From: Hellea sp039977295
GTDB taxonomy: Bacteria; Pseudomonadota; Alphaproteobacteria; Caulobacterales; Maricaulaceae
NCBI GenBank assembly: GCA_039977295.1
Contig: JBDWDN010000012.1
Location: 682,001-746,000, forward strand
Reading direction: 5' to 3'
Length of the DNA stretch: 64,000 nt
Shown here piece after piece: positions 1 through 8,189 of this stretch (position 1 is the first letter of the stretch; every line of letters begins with the position of its first letter). Made by a program: the position numbers and the translations under genes. Under the pieces are notes generated by a model that saw only the letters and a program-made list of their open reading frames with translations, did not search any database and was not told the DNA's origin.

Positions 1-2
1 GT

Positions 3-944
3 TTTGCAGCTGTCATTGGCGCGCCCAATGCTGGCAAATCAACCCTGACCAATGCCTTAGTCGGCGAGAAGGTGTCCATCGTAACTCATAAAGTGCAAAC
101 GACTCGCTTTCAGGTGCGCGGCATTGCGATGCTGCCCCTTGAGAACGGAACTGAAGCGCAAGTCGTGCTTGTCGATACGCCGGGCATATTCTCTCCCAAG
201 GAAACAGATCGCCTCGCAAAATCTATGGTTCATGCGGCTTGGACGGGCGTGAACGAATCCGAAGCCATTGTGCATGTTGTTGACGCCCCGGCCCACCACC
301 GCCAAAAAGGTGGGGAGGGCACAGCTCAAGACCGTCTATCGGTTGATGATACGCAGCGCGTTTGCGCCGGGCTTAAAAAGCGTGAACGCGGCAAGGTTTA
401 TCTCGCGCTCAACAAAATAGACGAGATCCCGCATGACTTACTTCTGGCGCAAATCGCGGAATTTGGAGCGCTCGGTATTTATGAAGAGATATTTGTAATC
501 TCGGCCCTTAATATGGACGGCGTGGATAAGCTTGCGGCGACGCTTGCTGAGGCTATGCCCGAGAGCCCCTATCTTTATCCTTCTGACCAAGCGGCAGACA
601 TTCCTTCGCGATTAATGGCGGCTGAGATCACACGCGAGAAAATCTTTCTGCGTCTGCACGATGAATTGCCTTATGCCTCCACTGTTGAGACTGAAAAATG
701 GAAACGGCAAAAGAACGGCGACATCCGCATTGACCAAGTCATCTATGTTCGCCGAGATAGCCAAAAGCCTATCGTCTTAGGCAAGGGCGGAAAGACGATT
801 AAAGATATCGGCGCTGCCGCGCGCCGTGATATGCAAGATTGGCTAGGCTGCAAAGTGCATCTGTTCCTCTTCGTCAAAGTCCGAGATAATTGGCAAAATG
901 ACAAAGCCCGCTACGCCGAAAGCGGACTCGAATTTGACGTCTGA
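3..944 (+). CDS. era: GTPase Era, 5' end outside the window
   Basis: Era is an essential GTPase that binds 16S rRNA near its 3' end and helps mature the 30S ribosomal subunit. The open frame runs from the first bases of the window. It begins just before the P-loop GAPNAGKST (visible codons 6-14), so only the N-terminal few residues are missing. The G3 motif DTPG (just before FSPKETD) and the G4 motif NKID follow. The C-terminal third carries the KH RNA-binding domain with IVLGKGGKTIKDIG. About 313 codons are visible, which is a normal Era length. The TGA stop shares its A with the ATG of recO, so the two are translationally coupled. The rnc-era-recO order is usual in alphaproteobacteria; rnc would lie upstream of the window. 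Confidence 0.97.
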   Translation, partial: FAAVIGAPNAGKSTLTNALVGEKVSIVTHKVQTTRFQVRGIAMLPLENGTEAQVVLVDTPGIFSPKETDRLAKSMVHAAWTGVNESEAIVHVVDAPAHHRQKGGEGTAQDRLSVDDTQRVCAGLKKRERGKVYLALNKIDEIPHDLLLAQIAEFGALGIYEEIFVISALNMDGVDKLAATLAEAMPESPYLYPSDQAADIPSRLMAAEITREKIFLRLHDELPYASTVETEKWKRQKNGDIRIDQVIYVRRDSQKPIVLGKGGKTIKDIGAAARRDMQDWLGCKVHLFLFVKVRDNWQNDKARYAESGLEFDV

Positions 945-1675
945 TGGATTGGAGCTCTGAAGGGTATATTCTCTCCGTCAGGAAACACGGCGAAACCTCT
1001 GCAATTATTGATGTTTTAACCCCAGACCATGGACGTCATCTTGGGTTAGTGCGGGGCGGGGTTAGCCGTAAGAGCCGCCCTGTTTTGCAGCCCGGAAACA
1101 AGGTCAAGGTCGATTGGCGCGGTCGTCTATCAGAGCATTTAGGTAGCTTCACCGTTGAGCCTTTATCCGCGCGTGCGGCTGAAATCATGGAAGACCGCCT
1201 TGCCCTCGCGGGGCTGAATTCCATTTGCGCAATTGCGCGCGAATGCCTGCCAGAGCGCGAAGCCCATCTGGATGTCTATAAGGCTTTTGAGGTTTTGCTC
1301 GCGAACCTTCATGACCCCGATATCTGGCCCGCGCTTTATGTGCGCTGGGAAGCAGGTTTGCTCACGGCTATGGGTTACGGGCTCGATCTACAAAGTTGCG
1401 CGGCTACGGGAGCCAATGATAACCTTACCCATGTGTCTCCGCGCTCCGGCCGCGCGGTCAGTGCAAGCGCCGCAGAGCCCTATAAAGATAAGCTCTTAAA
1501 GTTACCGCTGTTTCTATTAGGTCAACCTTTCGTGACGCCCGAAGATGTGAAAGCCGGGATGAGGCTTACGGGTTATTTCTTAGAAACGCGCGTCCAATGG
1601 GGGGTGAATAAAACGCTTCCGGACGCTCGTGCACGTATGCTTGAACGATTAGTGACTGAGGGTTACAGCATGTAA
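944..1675 (+). CDS. recO: DNA repair protein RecO
   Basis: RecO loads RecA onto SSB-coated single-stranded DNA together with RecR in the RecF recombination pathway. The 243-residue protein begins with the family's OB-fold start (MDWSSEGYILSVRKHGETS) and continues with the typical strand HLGLVRGGVSRKSRPVLQPGN. The middle is the helical RecO C-terminal domain. Some RecO proteins have a four-cysteine zinc site; I see only scattered cysteines here (near residues 95, 101 and 152), so a zinc site is doubtful. The start is fixed by the TGATG overlap with era. The roughly 270 bases after the stop contain no gene that I can see. Confidence 0.95.
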   Translation: MDWSSEGYILSVRKHGETSAIIDVLTPDHGRHLGLVRGGVSRKSRPVLQPGNKVKVDWRGRLSEHLGSFTVEPLSARAAEIMEDRLALAGLNSICAIARECLPEREAHLDVYKAFEVLLANLHDPDIWPALYVRWEAGLLTAMGYGLDLQSCAATGANDNLTHVSPRSGRAVSASAAEPYKDKLLKLPLFLLGQPFVTPEDVKAGMRLTGYFLETRVQWGVNKTLPDARARMLERLVTEGYSM

Positions 1676-1948
1676 CGGTATTTAAGTAGTCAGGTATCCA
1701 TCCGATGTGGTAAAAATGTTATGGGTGACATTGAAAAACGAGATCGCAAGGCTAGTTAGGCGCTTTTGGCAACAAAATTGGGAATTTGGTCAAGGGATTA
1801 AAACGCCAAAAATACCTCTCGCCTTTAGATAAACATTCGCCTGAGACAGCTTTCTTGTTGGCGGTCTTTATTGATCCAATCTGTGAGACGATAGGGTTCA
1901 TCACTATAACGACGTCGAAGGTAACCCTCCGAAGGAGCTAGAGATTAA

Positions 1949-2128
1949 TTATAGCCCGGGAACACCATAAAACCCGATAAAGAGACTGAAGACCGCAAAA
2001 ATAGAGACAGAAGCTACGAATATTTTAGGCGTAGCCTGATCCCCTTCTATCATGAATTCTCTTTTATATAGCAAGAGGTAAACTGTTGCACCCATCACCA
2101 AATAAACTATCGTTCCAAAAATAGACAT
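1949..2128 (-). CDS. Small two-helix membrane protein, 59 residues
   Basis: This short frame encodes 59 residues with two strongly hydrophobic stretches: residues about 3-20 (FGTIVYLVMGATVYLLLY) and 36-59 (IFVASVSIFAVFSLFIGFYG region). A charged loop KREFMIEGDQATPK separates them. The ATG at 2126-2128 has an AGGGAG Shine-Dalgarno about nine bases upstream, better than many genes nearby. It lies 28 bases downstream of the TadG-like gene on the same strand and could be its last cistron. Ending in GVPGL suggests both termini sit close to the membrane. I do not recognise the family. The evidence that it is real is the ribosome-binding site, the clean hydrophobic pattern and its position; conservation is untested. 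Confidence 0.5.
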   Translation of the reverse strand: MSIFGTIVYLVMGATVYLLLYKREFMIEGDQATPKIFVASVSIFAVFSLFIGFYGVPGL

Positions 2129-2156
2129 CCTATATACTCCCTAAAACTTTACCCAA

Positions 2157-3500
2157 TTACCCTGATATTCTTATTGAATCCGCGGCAATCTTTTTCCCAA
2201 TTTCCTCGAAAGCCGCATCCAATGCGTCGGAGTCTTTAGCAATCAGGAATTGACTTTCGCTGCTGGCGCACGCCTTCAAGAAGCTGTAAGCAGAGTCTGT
2301 CGTGCTTTTTGAGATTGTGGCTGTTTGTCTTAACCTTGGGTAATCCGAATAATACTTTCCAGGTTCGAGGGCAAAGCCAACAGTAAAAATTTCTACACCT
2401 TCATTTTTAAGCTCTTCGCATATTTGTACACTATCGCTGTTGGATTTGTTCTCTAATGTACAATTATAAGCGACGCCTTCTTCATAGCCGCTGCCGGGGG
2501 AGCGGCTTGACCGTCTATAATCAAACTTAAACCCATTAAACCGCCTCCAAAGCCGAGTTCTTCTCTGACGGCGCCATTCACACACCCATTCTTCGTTATT
2601 AGCACCATCCGTCATAAAGATGACATACTTCTTTGGATCGTTAGTCCCATTTTCAGCATAGTGAATGTTATTTTCTGATCTCATTAACGTCTTAGCCAAT
2701 GCCATAGGACCGCGGGAGTCCGTGCCGCCTGAGGCAAGCATTCTTTGCACATGGCCATGATTAACAGTGCCCCAATTTGGCCCTGAAACTTTATTTGTTA
2801 GCGTATCTGTTGAATAAGGAATCAGAGCCGTGCGAAGGTATTCTTCATCTGTCGACACCGCTTCACTTAATGACGCATCCAAATCTGCATTAAATTTCGT
2901 TACTGTAGATTTCAGCCCTTCAATGCGAGTCTTCGCGCCAGCTGGGCGTCTTGTTCCTGAGGTGATTGGCGTATCGTCCCAGGCCATTGAGCCCGAATTA
3001 TCGACAACAAGAAACACGCTTGTAGCGGCTTGGGCAGTTTCATAATACTGAACGACCGAGGTCACACCTATGTCTACGCTGGCTTTGTTGAAAGCCCCCA
3101 AAAATGTTGTCTTAACCTCTCCTTCAAAGATCACTTCTGCGCGTTGAAGTTCATCATTATAGTTTACAGAGAATTTCCCCATAATACCGGATAACTCCTT
3201 TCCAGCATTGGCTATATGGATGTCATATTTCGTACCCTCGACAAATCCATCGTTCAGAGATTTGGGCGGCGTTTTATTGTCTCGGACATATATCGATGCT
3301 GCTAAACCAACCGTATCCGTGGTTGCTTGTATCTTTGCTCGGGCCTTAAACATCAATGATACATCAATGGCCGTGCCCACAGCCAAGACTAGCATCAGCA
3401 ACGAAACAGCTGCCATAACCCCGAAGGAGCCTTTCTCGTCTTTATGCAAACTTTTCAGCAGAAACTTTTTCTTTTTTAATACCTGCACATCAACCACCAC
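2157..3500 (-). CDS. TadE/TadG-like protein with von Willebrand factor A domain
   Basis: This 447-residue protein begins with a short basic tail and the TadE/TadG signature, a glycine followed by one hydrophobic helix (DEKGSFGVMAAVSLLMLVLA, about residues 20-39). Many TadG-type pseudopilins and Flp-pilus accessory proteins start this way. A von Willebrand A domain follows, with an intact MIDAS start DNSGSM near residue 168 and FMTDGANN near 295. TadG proteins are thought to be anchored in the inner membrane with the large domain in the periplasm. No other tad/flp pilus gene lies in this window, so an assembly role is inference from family. A run rich in arginine and tryptophan (EWRRQRRTRLWRRF) in the A domain looks like a lineage-specific insertion. 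Confidence 0.8.
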   Translation of the reverse strand: MVVDVQVLKKKKFLLKSLHKDEKGSFGVMAAVSLLMLVLAVGTAIDVSLMFKARAKIQATTDTVGLAASIYVRDNKTPPKSLNDGFVEGTKYDIHIANAGKELSGIMGKFSVNYNDELQRAEVIFEGEVKTTFLGAFNKASVDIGVTSVVQYYETAQAATSVFLVVDNSGSMAWDDTPITSGTRRPAGAKTRIEGLKSTVTKFNADLDASLSEAVSTDEEYLRTALIPYSTDTLTNKVSGPNWGTVNHGHVQRMLASGGTDSRGPMALAKTLMRSENNIHYAENGTNDPKKYVIFMTDGANNEEWVCEWRRQRRTRLWRRFNGFKFDYRRSSRSPGSGYEEGVAYNCTLENKSNSDSVQICEELKNEGVEIFTVGFALEPGKYYSDYPRLRQTATISKSTTDSAYSFLKACASSESQFLIAKDSDALDAAFEEIGKKIAADSIRISG

Positions 3501-3759
3501 ATTTTTTTGTTGGTTACGCTAAAAGAGAAATATTACTGCTACACCAATAAAGAACCTTAATATTTGATAAAACTCTAACAGAAGAATTGGCAAATTAGTT
3601 TCCCGCCATAGCAGCCTTAGAGCAAACCATAACGTAGTGGGGCCGAGCCGTTTATAACTTTTGAAGAGGTCGAACCTGCTATAAGAAGAAGTCGATGGTA
3701 AATCCAATGCCGAACGCAACGGTATGTAGTTACTACGCTCCCAGCATTAAGCGAACCCT

Positions 3760-5034
3760 TTAACGGTATTTATGCGGACGGGCGTCTTCGGATGTTGGGT
3801 TGTAGCGATCCCGTAGCGCGGTCTGACGCGACTCCAAACTCTGACGCTCCCCATCGATAAACATATCTGTCGGTGCTGACGTCACGTCCAGGGGATCTCC
3901 GTCCCAAACGACAAGTGTTGCCGCAGAGCCGATCTCAGCCGAAGCGTTGCCCAAATCAAACCATTTAGCTGGCGTAGAGGTGATGGCGGCAAAAGCCTTA
4001 TCCCAGTCCAGTCCATTGCCGACGGCATTGCCCGCGTGCTGAGTTAGAGTGGCGGGCCTTGAAACACCTAATACGGAGGCATTGGTAATAACATAGTCCA
4101 CGCCAGCTTCGTCTAGGAGAACAACATTGTCCAAGCGAGCTTCAACCGTGTCAAAACTTGTTGGCAGATTGTCATGTGGGTCGATCATGACTTTGATCTT
4201 CGCCGCCGCAAGGTCGTCAGCAATCTTCCAGCCTTCGGCCGCGCCGAGGATAATTATATCAAGCGAGCCATAAGATTTTTTGAGTTTTATAATATTTAGC
4301 ATATCAATTGCGCGGTTTGCGGAAATCATAATCGGCATTTGACCGCGAGCGGCTTTGTAGAGTGCACTCGCATCTTGACGTGAAAGCGAATCTCCATCTT
4401 CTGGGCCTTTGAAACGGGCAGGGTAAGCGCCCGCATCGTCTAGGGCCGCGCGTAGTTGCTGCATCGCCGCAGCGCGTGAGCCGCCAGCGCGGCGCGTGCC
4501 GCCTTCGCCCAATTGAACGAAGACGAATGCCGCTGGCTTCTCAACAGAATCATATTCTCCGCTGAGATTTACAACGGCGCCTGTTCCCCCAAAGATACTA
4601 TCGCCAGCCGCGCTCGGAGAAATTACCGCATGTGTAATGCCGGCGCGCCGCGTATTGGCGATAAAGACACCTTTCGGATTATAGCTGTCACTGGCAAGTT
4701 CACTGATAGATGTTTTTGATTTGCCTGAGCTCGTATCATTGGTGACATCTTCGCCGCCTATATCCATAAGGCCCAAGCGGGAGAAAGGCGCGATGAGGCC
4801 GGGTGTGACCCAGCCGCCATTTGCGTCAATGATTTCAAGACCGGAGGCGGCGTCCACATCTGTGCCAATTGCTGAGATTTTTCCGTCCTTTATTAGCACT
4901 GTGCTGTTCTCAACTGTGCCAGCAGATGTGTTTGTCACTAGCTTGGCATTGGTAATGTAATAATCCTGAGCAGACGCGGCTGAGGCCATTGCCGTAAGGA
5001 GGAGGGCGGCTGTGAGGTTTTTAATCATGGTCAT
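3760..5034 (-). CDS. Exported amidohydrolase-family protein lacking the HxH metal motif
   Basis: The 424-residue protein has a clear Sec signal peptide (MIKNLTAALLLTAMASAASA then Q). It has the composite architecture of metal-dependent amidohydrolases: a beta-sandwich start (GKISAIGTDVDA), a TIM-barrel region and a C-terminal return to the sandwich (ATLVVWDGDPLDVTSAPTDMFIDG). Where active relatives read VTPGLIDxHxH, this one reads VTPGLIAPFSRLGLMD, so the two histidines that bind the first metal are absent. The neighbouring paralogue keeps them. A non-catalytic partner or an altered chemistry is possible. Two ATG codons (5034 and 5028) follow GGGGAG and AAGGA ribosome-binding sequences; an ATG at 5049 without a good site would overlap the upstream gene. 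It is the second gene of a two-gene operon. Confidence 0.8.
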   Translation of the reverse strand: MTMIKNLTAALLLTAMASAASAQDYYITNAKLVTNTSAGTVENSTVLIKDGKISAIGTDVDAASGLEIIDANGGWVTPGLIAPFSRLGLMDIGGEDVTNDTSSGKSKTSISELASDSYNPKGVFIANTRRAGITHAVISPSAAGDSIFGGTGAVVNLSGEYDSVEKPAAFVFVQLGEGGTRRAGGSRAAAMQQLRAALDDAGAYPARFKGPEDGDSLSRQDASALYKAARGQMPIMISANRAIDMLNIIKLKKSYGSLDIIILGAAEGWKIADDLAAAKIKVMIDPHDNLPTSFDTVEARLDNVVLLDEAGVDYVITNASVLGVSRPATLTQHAGNAVGNGLDWDKAFAAITSTPAKWFDLGNASAEIGSAATLVVWDGDPLDVTSAPTDMFIDGERQSLESRQTALRDRYNPTSEDARPHKYR

Positions 5035-5038
5035 ATCC

Positions 5039-6394
5039 TTACTCCCCATATCCTAAGCGGAAATCGCTTTTCGGTTTTAAATCGCTCTCTTTATCAAAGA
5101 GTAAGGCGCCGTCGAGAAAGACTTTTTCGGGACGGGCATAAGTTGTGAAAGGGTCGGCAGACCACATGACCACATCTGCGCGTTTACCAGCTTCTAATGT
5201 TCCAACTTCGTCTAATATCCCAAGCGCTTTGGCTGGATTGGTGCTGAGCCATTTCCACGCCTCTGGTTTGGAAATATCAAGTCCCGCGCGATTACCATTG
5301 GCCCAAGTTTTCGCAACTTCTTGGTTAAGCCGCTGAATGCCCTTTTCGTCATCCGAATGTATCATCGCGCAAGCGCCCGCCGCATGAACAAAGGGAACAT
5401 TTTCTAAAATGCCGTCATATGACTCCATCTTAAAGCCATACCAGTCAGCCCACATGGCCGCACAAGTATCATTTTCTTTTAGGATATCCCCGATTTTATA
5501 GGCTTCAACGGCGTGATGAAAAGTCGTGACCTTATAATCAAACTCTTTGGCCAGATCTAAAATCTGAACCATCTCATCGGCGCGGTAGCAATGCATTTGA
5601 ATAAGGATTTCTCCATCCAGAACATCGGCAAGCGTTTCAAGCTGTAGGTCGCGTTTAAAGCCGTCGCCGCCTTTATCGCGTTTCTTTTTATAATCTTGGG
5701 CTTTGATCCAGTTTTTGCGGTAACCCGCAACATTGCCCATGCGTGATCCTGGGCCGCCTTTATTACCGTAAACGCGTTTCGGGTTTTCACCGCAGGCCAT
5801 CTTAAGTGTGTAAGGCGCGTCTGGAAACTTCATGCCTTGGACTGTGCGGGACGGTACATTCCGAAGTGTTACGCCGCGCCCGCCAAAGAGATTTGCTGAC
5901 CCTGGCAGAATATGCAGAGTCGTGACGCCGCCTTGCAGCGCTTCGTCAAATCCGGGGTCTTGAGGCCAAACACCATGCTCGGCATAGACTTCTGACGTAA
6001 TGGGTGAGGTGACTTCATTACCGTCGCCATGCGCCGTTACGGAAGGCGTAGGATAATTTCCCAAATGAGAATGGATATCAATGATTCCTGGCGTCACAAA
6101 TTTTCCGCCGGCATCAATGGTTAAGGTGGCCTCGCCTGTTACATCGGCGCCGACAGCTGTAATTTTGCCACCTGTAATTAAAACAGAGCCGTTTTCAATC
6201 TCCGCGCCTGTGCCGTCAATAATTCGGGCATTGGTGATGAGTGTGGTTTCTGAAGGCTGCGGCGCATAGGTGCTCGCAAAGGCTGGCCCTTTATCATTTG
6301 CATCATCTGTCTTAGATTCGGTTTTATCTCCGCACGCAGCGAGCAATGCTAGAGATGTTGCGCCCAATAGCGTCATACGGAGTGTTTTTATCAT
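5039..6394 (-). CDS. Lipoprotein amidohydrolase (imidazolonepropionase-like)
   Basis: A 451-residue exported hydrolase with a lipoprotein signal: MIKTLRMTLLGATSLALLAAC, with lipobox LAAC at residues 18-21. The mature enzyme shows VTPGIIDIHSHLG, the HxH pair that binds metal, further histidines in MHCYRADE and FHHAVEA, a late HAAGACAMIHSDDEKG segment that supplies the catalytic aspartate, and the closing sandwich strand GKRADVVMWSADPF. These are features of the imidazolonepropionase/dipeptidase-like amidohydrolases found as tandem exported pairs in many marine bacteria. The substrate (cyclic amide, peptide or other) cannot be told from sequence. Its stop codon is followed within a few bases by the start of the degenerate paralogue, so both are probably made together and may pair. 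Confidence 0.85.
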   Translation of the reverse strand: MIKTLRMTLLGATSLALLAACGDKTESKTDDANDKGPAFASTYAPQPSETTLITNARIIDGTGAEIENGSVLITGGKITAVGADVTGEATLTIDAGGKFVTPGIIDIHSHLGNYPTPSVTAHGDGNEVTSPITSEVYAEHGVWPQDPGFDEALQGGVTTLHILPGSANLFGGRGVTLRNVPSRTVQGMKFPDAPYTLKMACGENPKRVYGNKGGPGSRMGNVAGYRKNWIKAQDYKKKRDKGGDGFKRDLQLETLADVLDGEILIQMHCYRADEMVQILDLAKEFDYKVTTFHHAVEAYKIGDILKENDTCAAMWADWYGFKMESYDGILENVPFVHAAGACAMIHSDDEKGIQRLNQEVAKTWANGNRAGLDISKPEAWKWLSTNPAKALGILDEVGTLEAGKRADVVMWSADPFTTYARPEKVFLDGALLFDKESDLKPKSDFRLGYGE

Positions 6395-6406
6395 AGGCGC
6401 AAATAA

Positions 6407-7021
6407 TCACGGTTTTCTGGCGGGCGCAAGATGAAAGCTAGCTTTGACTTCAAGCGCATCTCGCAAAATTTCGTGATACTCATTTCGCGGAATTTCTATA
6501 GCCCCCATCGTTTTGAGATGATCCGTAATGAATTGGGTATCGAGAAGCTCATAGCCAGCCGCATTTAAGCGCTCGACCAGATAGACGAGCGCAACTTTAC
6601 TGGCATTGGTCTTACGCGAAAACATACTCTCACCGAAAAATGCGCCGCCTATTGAGACGCCGTATAATCCGCCGACAAGTTCGCGGTTTTGCCAAACCTC
6701 GACAGAGTGGGCATGGCCCAAAGCGTGAATGCGGCCATAGAGATATTCAATACCGTCATTAATCCAAGTATTCTCGCGGTCCGGCGCTTCTTCCGCGCAT
6801 TTGGAAATGACCTCACTAAAGGCGGCGTCAAAGGTCACAGTGAAAGGCATATTGCGTATGAATTTCTGTAGCGATCTCGAAACATGCAAACCGTCCAGCG
6901 GAATAATGCCGCGCTCATCGGGGTCGAGCAAAAAGACACGCGGGTCATCTCGGCTATCGGCCATTGGAAAGACGCCGCGCCGATAGCAGTCCAGCAATTC
7001 CTTAGGCCCAAATTGCTTCAT
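6407..7021 (-). CDS. aat: Leucyl/phenylalanyl-tRNA--protein transferase
   Basis: Aat adds Leu or Phe from charged tRNA to proteins with N-terminal Arg or Lys, marking them for ClpS-ClpAP degradation (bacterial N-end rule). The 204-residue sequence shows the family hallmarks: an N-terminal YRRGVFPMAD segment, a short linker with pro-rich RGIIPLDGLHVSRSL, and the GNAT-like core with EVWQNRELVGGLYGVSIGGAFFGESMFSR and LLDTQFITDHLKTMGAIEIPR. The length is that of short alphaproteobacterial Aat proteins. Its start overlaps the crtZ stop by four bases (ATGA), making it the last gene of the carotenoid/ABC operon. That is an odd partner, probably only co-transcription. Confidence 0.97.
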   Translation of the reverse strand: MKQFGPKELLDCYRRGVFPMADSRDDPRVFLLDPDERGIIPLDGLHVSRSLQKFIRNMPFTVTFDAAFSEVISKCAEEAPDRENTWINDGIEYLYGRIHALGHAHSVEVWQNRELVGGLYGVSIGGAFFGESMFSRKTNASKVALVYLVERLNAAGYELLDTQFITDHLKTMGAIEIPRNEYHEILRDALEVKASFHLAPARKP

Positions 7022-7473
7022 TTGCTTTTCAGCTCTGCCTTTAATTTCTTGGCCGGTTCGGCGTAAAGGAAACCAAATGAGACAGCGCCATCTTTCTCCG
7101 TTGTGTGATGGTGCAGGCGGTGCGCCAAAACAAGGCGGTAAAGATAGCCTTTCTTGGGCGTGTAGTTAAACGGCCAGCGTTGATGGACAAGACCGTCATG
7201 GACGAAGCCATATAAGACGCCGTAGATTGTAAATCCCAAAGCGATATACCATAGCGGCATCCACCAGAGCGAGCCTGAAATAAATAGCGCCGCCGCAATA
7301 ACACTAAAACAGACAGCATAGAGATCATTGGTTTCAAAATAGCCTTCAGTGCGGATATGGTGGCTTTCATGCCAATTCCAACCGCGGCCATGCATAAAGT
7401 ATTTATGAAAATAAAGCGCAAAGACTTCCATGCCGATGATGCTGGCAATGACAATGAGGATATTGCCGATCAT
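7018..7473 (-). CDS. crtZ: Beta-carotene hydroxylase CrtZ
   Basis: CrtZ is a membrane di-iron hydroxylase that adds 3- and 3'-hydroxyl groups to the beta-ionone rings of beta-carotene or canthaxanthin. With CrtW it gives astaxanthin. The 151-residue protein shows the four histidine clusters of the fatty-acid-hydroxylase superfamily: HKYFMH (near residue 23), HESHH (near 35), HDGLVH (near 91) and HRLHHH (near 118). Between them are about four hydrophobic helices. It overlaps crtW upstream and aat downstream by four bases each, so it is translated as part of one coupled operon. Confidence 0.93.
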   Translation of the reverse strand: MIGNILIVIASIIGMEVFALYFHKYFMHGRGWNWHESHHIRTEGYFETNDLYAVCFSVIAAALFISGSLWWMPLWYIALGFTIYGVLYGFVHDGLVHQRWPFNYTPKKGYLYRLVLAHRLHHHTTEKDGAVSFGFLYAEPAKKLKAELKSK

Positions 7474-8189
7474 GTTTTAAACTTTCTCAAGGGCAATCTC
7501 CACCACGGCTCATTTGGATAGAGATGATGCTCATGATGATAGCCAAAATGAAAACAGGTCAGCAAGGACAGCCATCTTGGATAGTCATTTGTTCGGGCAT
7601 TGTGATGATCAGGGAAGGCGTCCCCATGGCGATGGGTGAGGTAGGTCCCAAAGTAAAAGAGCTGCACAGAGGATAAAATCGCGGGAACGGCCCACATGAT
7701 AATTGTATTCAAATAAGCCGCGCCAAAGATAAAGATATAAGCAAGGGTAAAGCCTACCAGAATGACGAGCTGCCTAGCGCCGAAATACTCAGTAAAAAAC
7801 TTAACATACCAAGGCCAGAAGGCATGCGGATCTTTGGCATTAAAATCGGGGTCATCAGCCGTGCCTGGATTGTCGTGATGGGCGTGGTGCGCTTCGCGCA
7901 TATAGCTCCAGTCGAACCCCGCATAGACCAGCATAATGCTCTTTCCGATTAGGGCATTGGCTTTCTCATTACCCGGAACCAATGAGCCATGCATTGTGTC
8001 ATGGGCGACAATAAACATGCCGGCATAAAGCCAGCATTGCAGCGCGATGAGGCCAATAGTTTGCCACAGCGGCGCGGAGAGAGGATGAAAGAACACACTA
8101 TAAATGTGTATCGCAGCCCAGCCGCCCACCACAAGCGCTGCGTAGAGCAGTCCCGTTGCTGTGTTGGGTTTGGGTATGGTTTCTTGCAT
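7470..8189 (-). CDS. crtW: Beta-carotene ketolase CrtW
   Basis: CrtW is a membrane di-iron oxygenase that introduces the 4-keto group on beta-ionone rings. The 239-residue protein carries the fatty-acid-desaturase-type histidine boxes HDTMH (near residue 64), HHAHH (near 101) and HEHH (near 219), plus the CrtW-typical FGTYLTHRHG and the closing HHLYPNEPWWRLP. Several hydrophobic segments fit an inner-membrane enzyme. The ATG shares its A with the stop of the ABC permease gene, and the end overlaps crtZ. With crtZ and the prenyl synthase in the same operon, astaxanthin or a related ketocarotenoid is the likely product. crtB, crtI and crtY are not in this window. Confidence 0.94.
   Translation of the reverse strand: MQETIPKPNTATGLLYAALVVGGWAAIHIYSVFFHPLSAPLWQTIGLIALQCWLYAGMFIVAHDTMHGSLVPGNEKANALIGKSIMLVYAGFDWSYMREAHHAHHDNPGTADDPDFNAKDPHAFWPWYVKFFTEYFGARQLVILVGFTLAYIFIFGAAYLNTIIMWAVPAILSSVQLFYFGTYLTHRHGDAFPDHHNARTNDYPRWLSLLTCFHFGYHHEHHLYPNEPWWRLPLRKFKT

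Noticed and set aside
3519..3719. Minus-strand frame of 66 residues in the gap after the TadG-like gene
   Set aside because: It would need a TTG start, has no ribosome-binding site and no recognisable pattern beyond one hydrophobic tail; the 259-base gap is better left non-coding.
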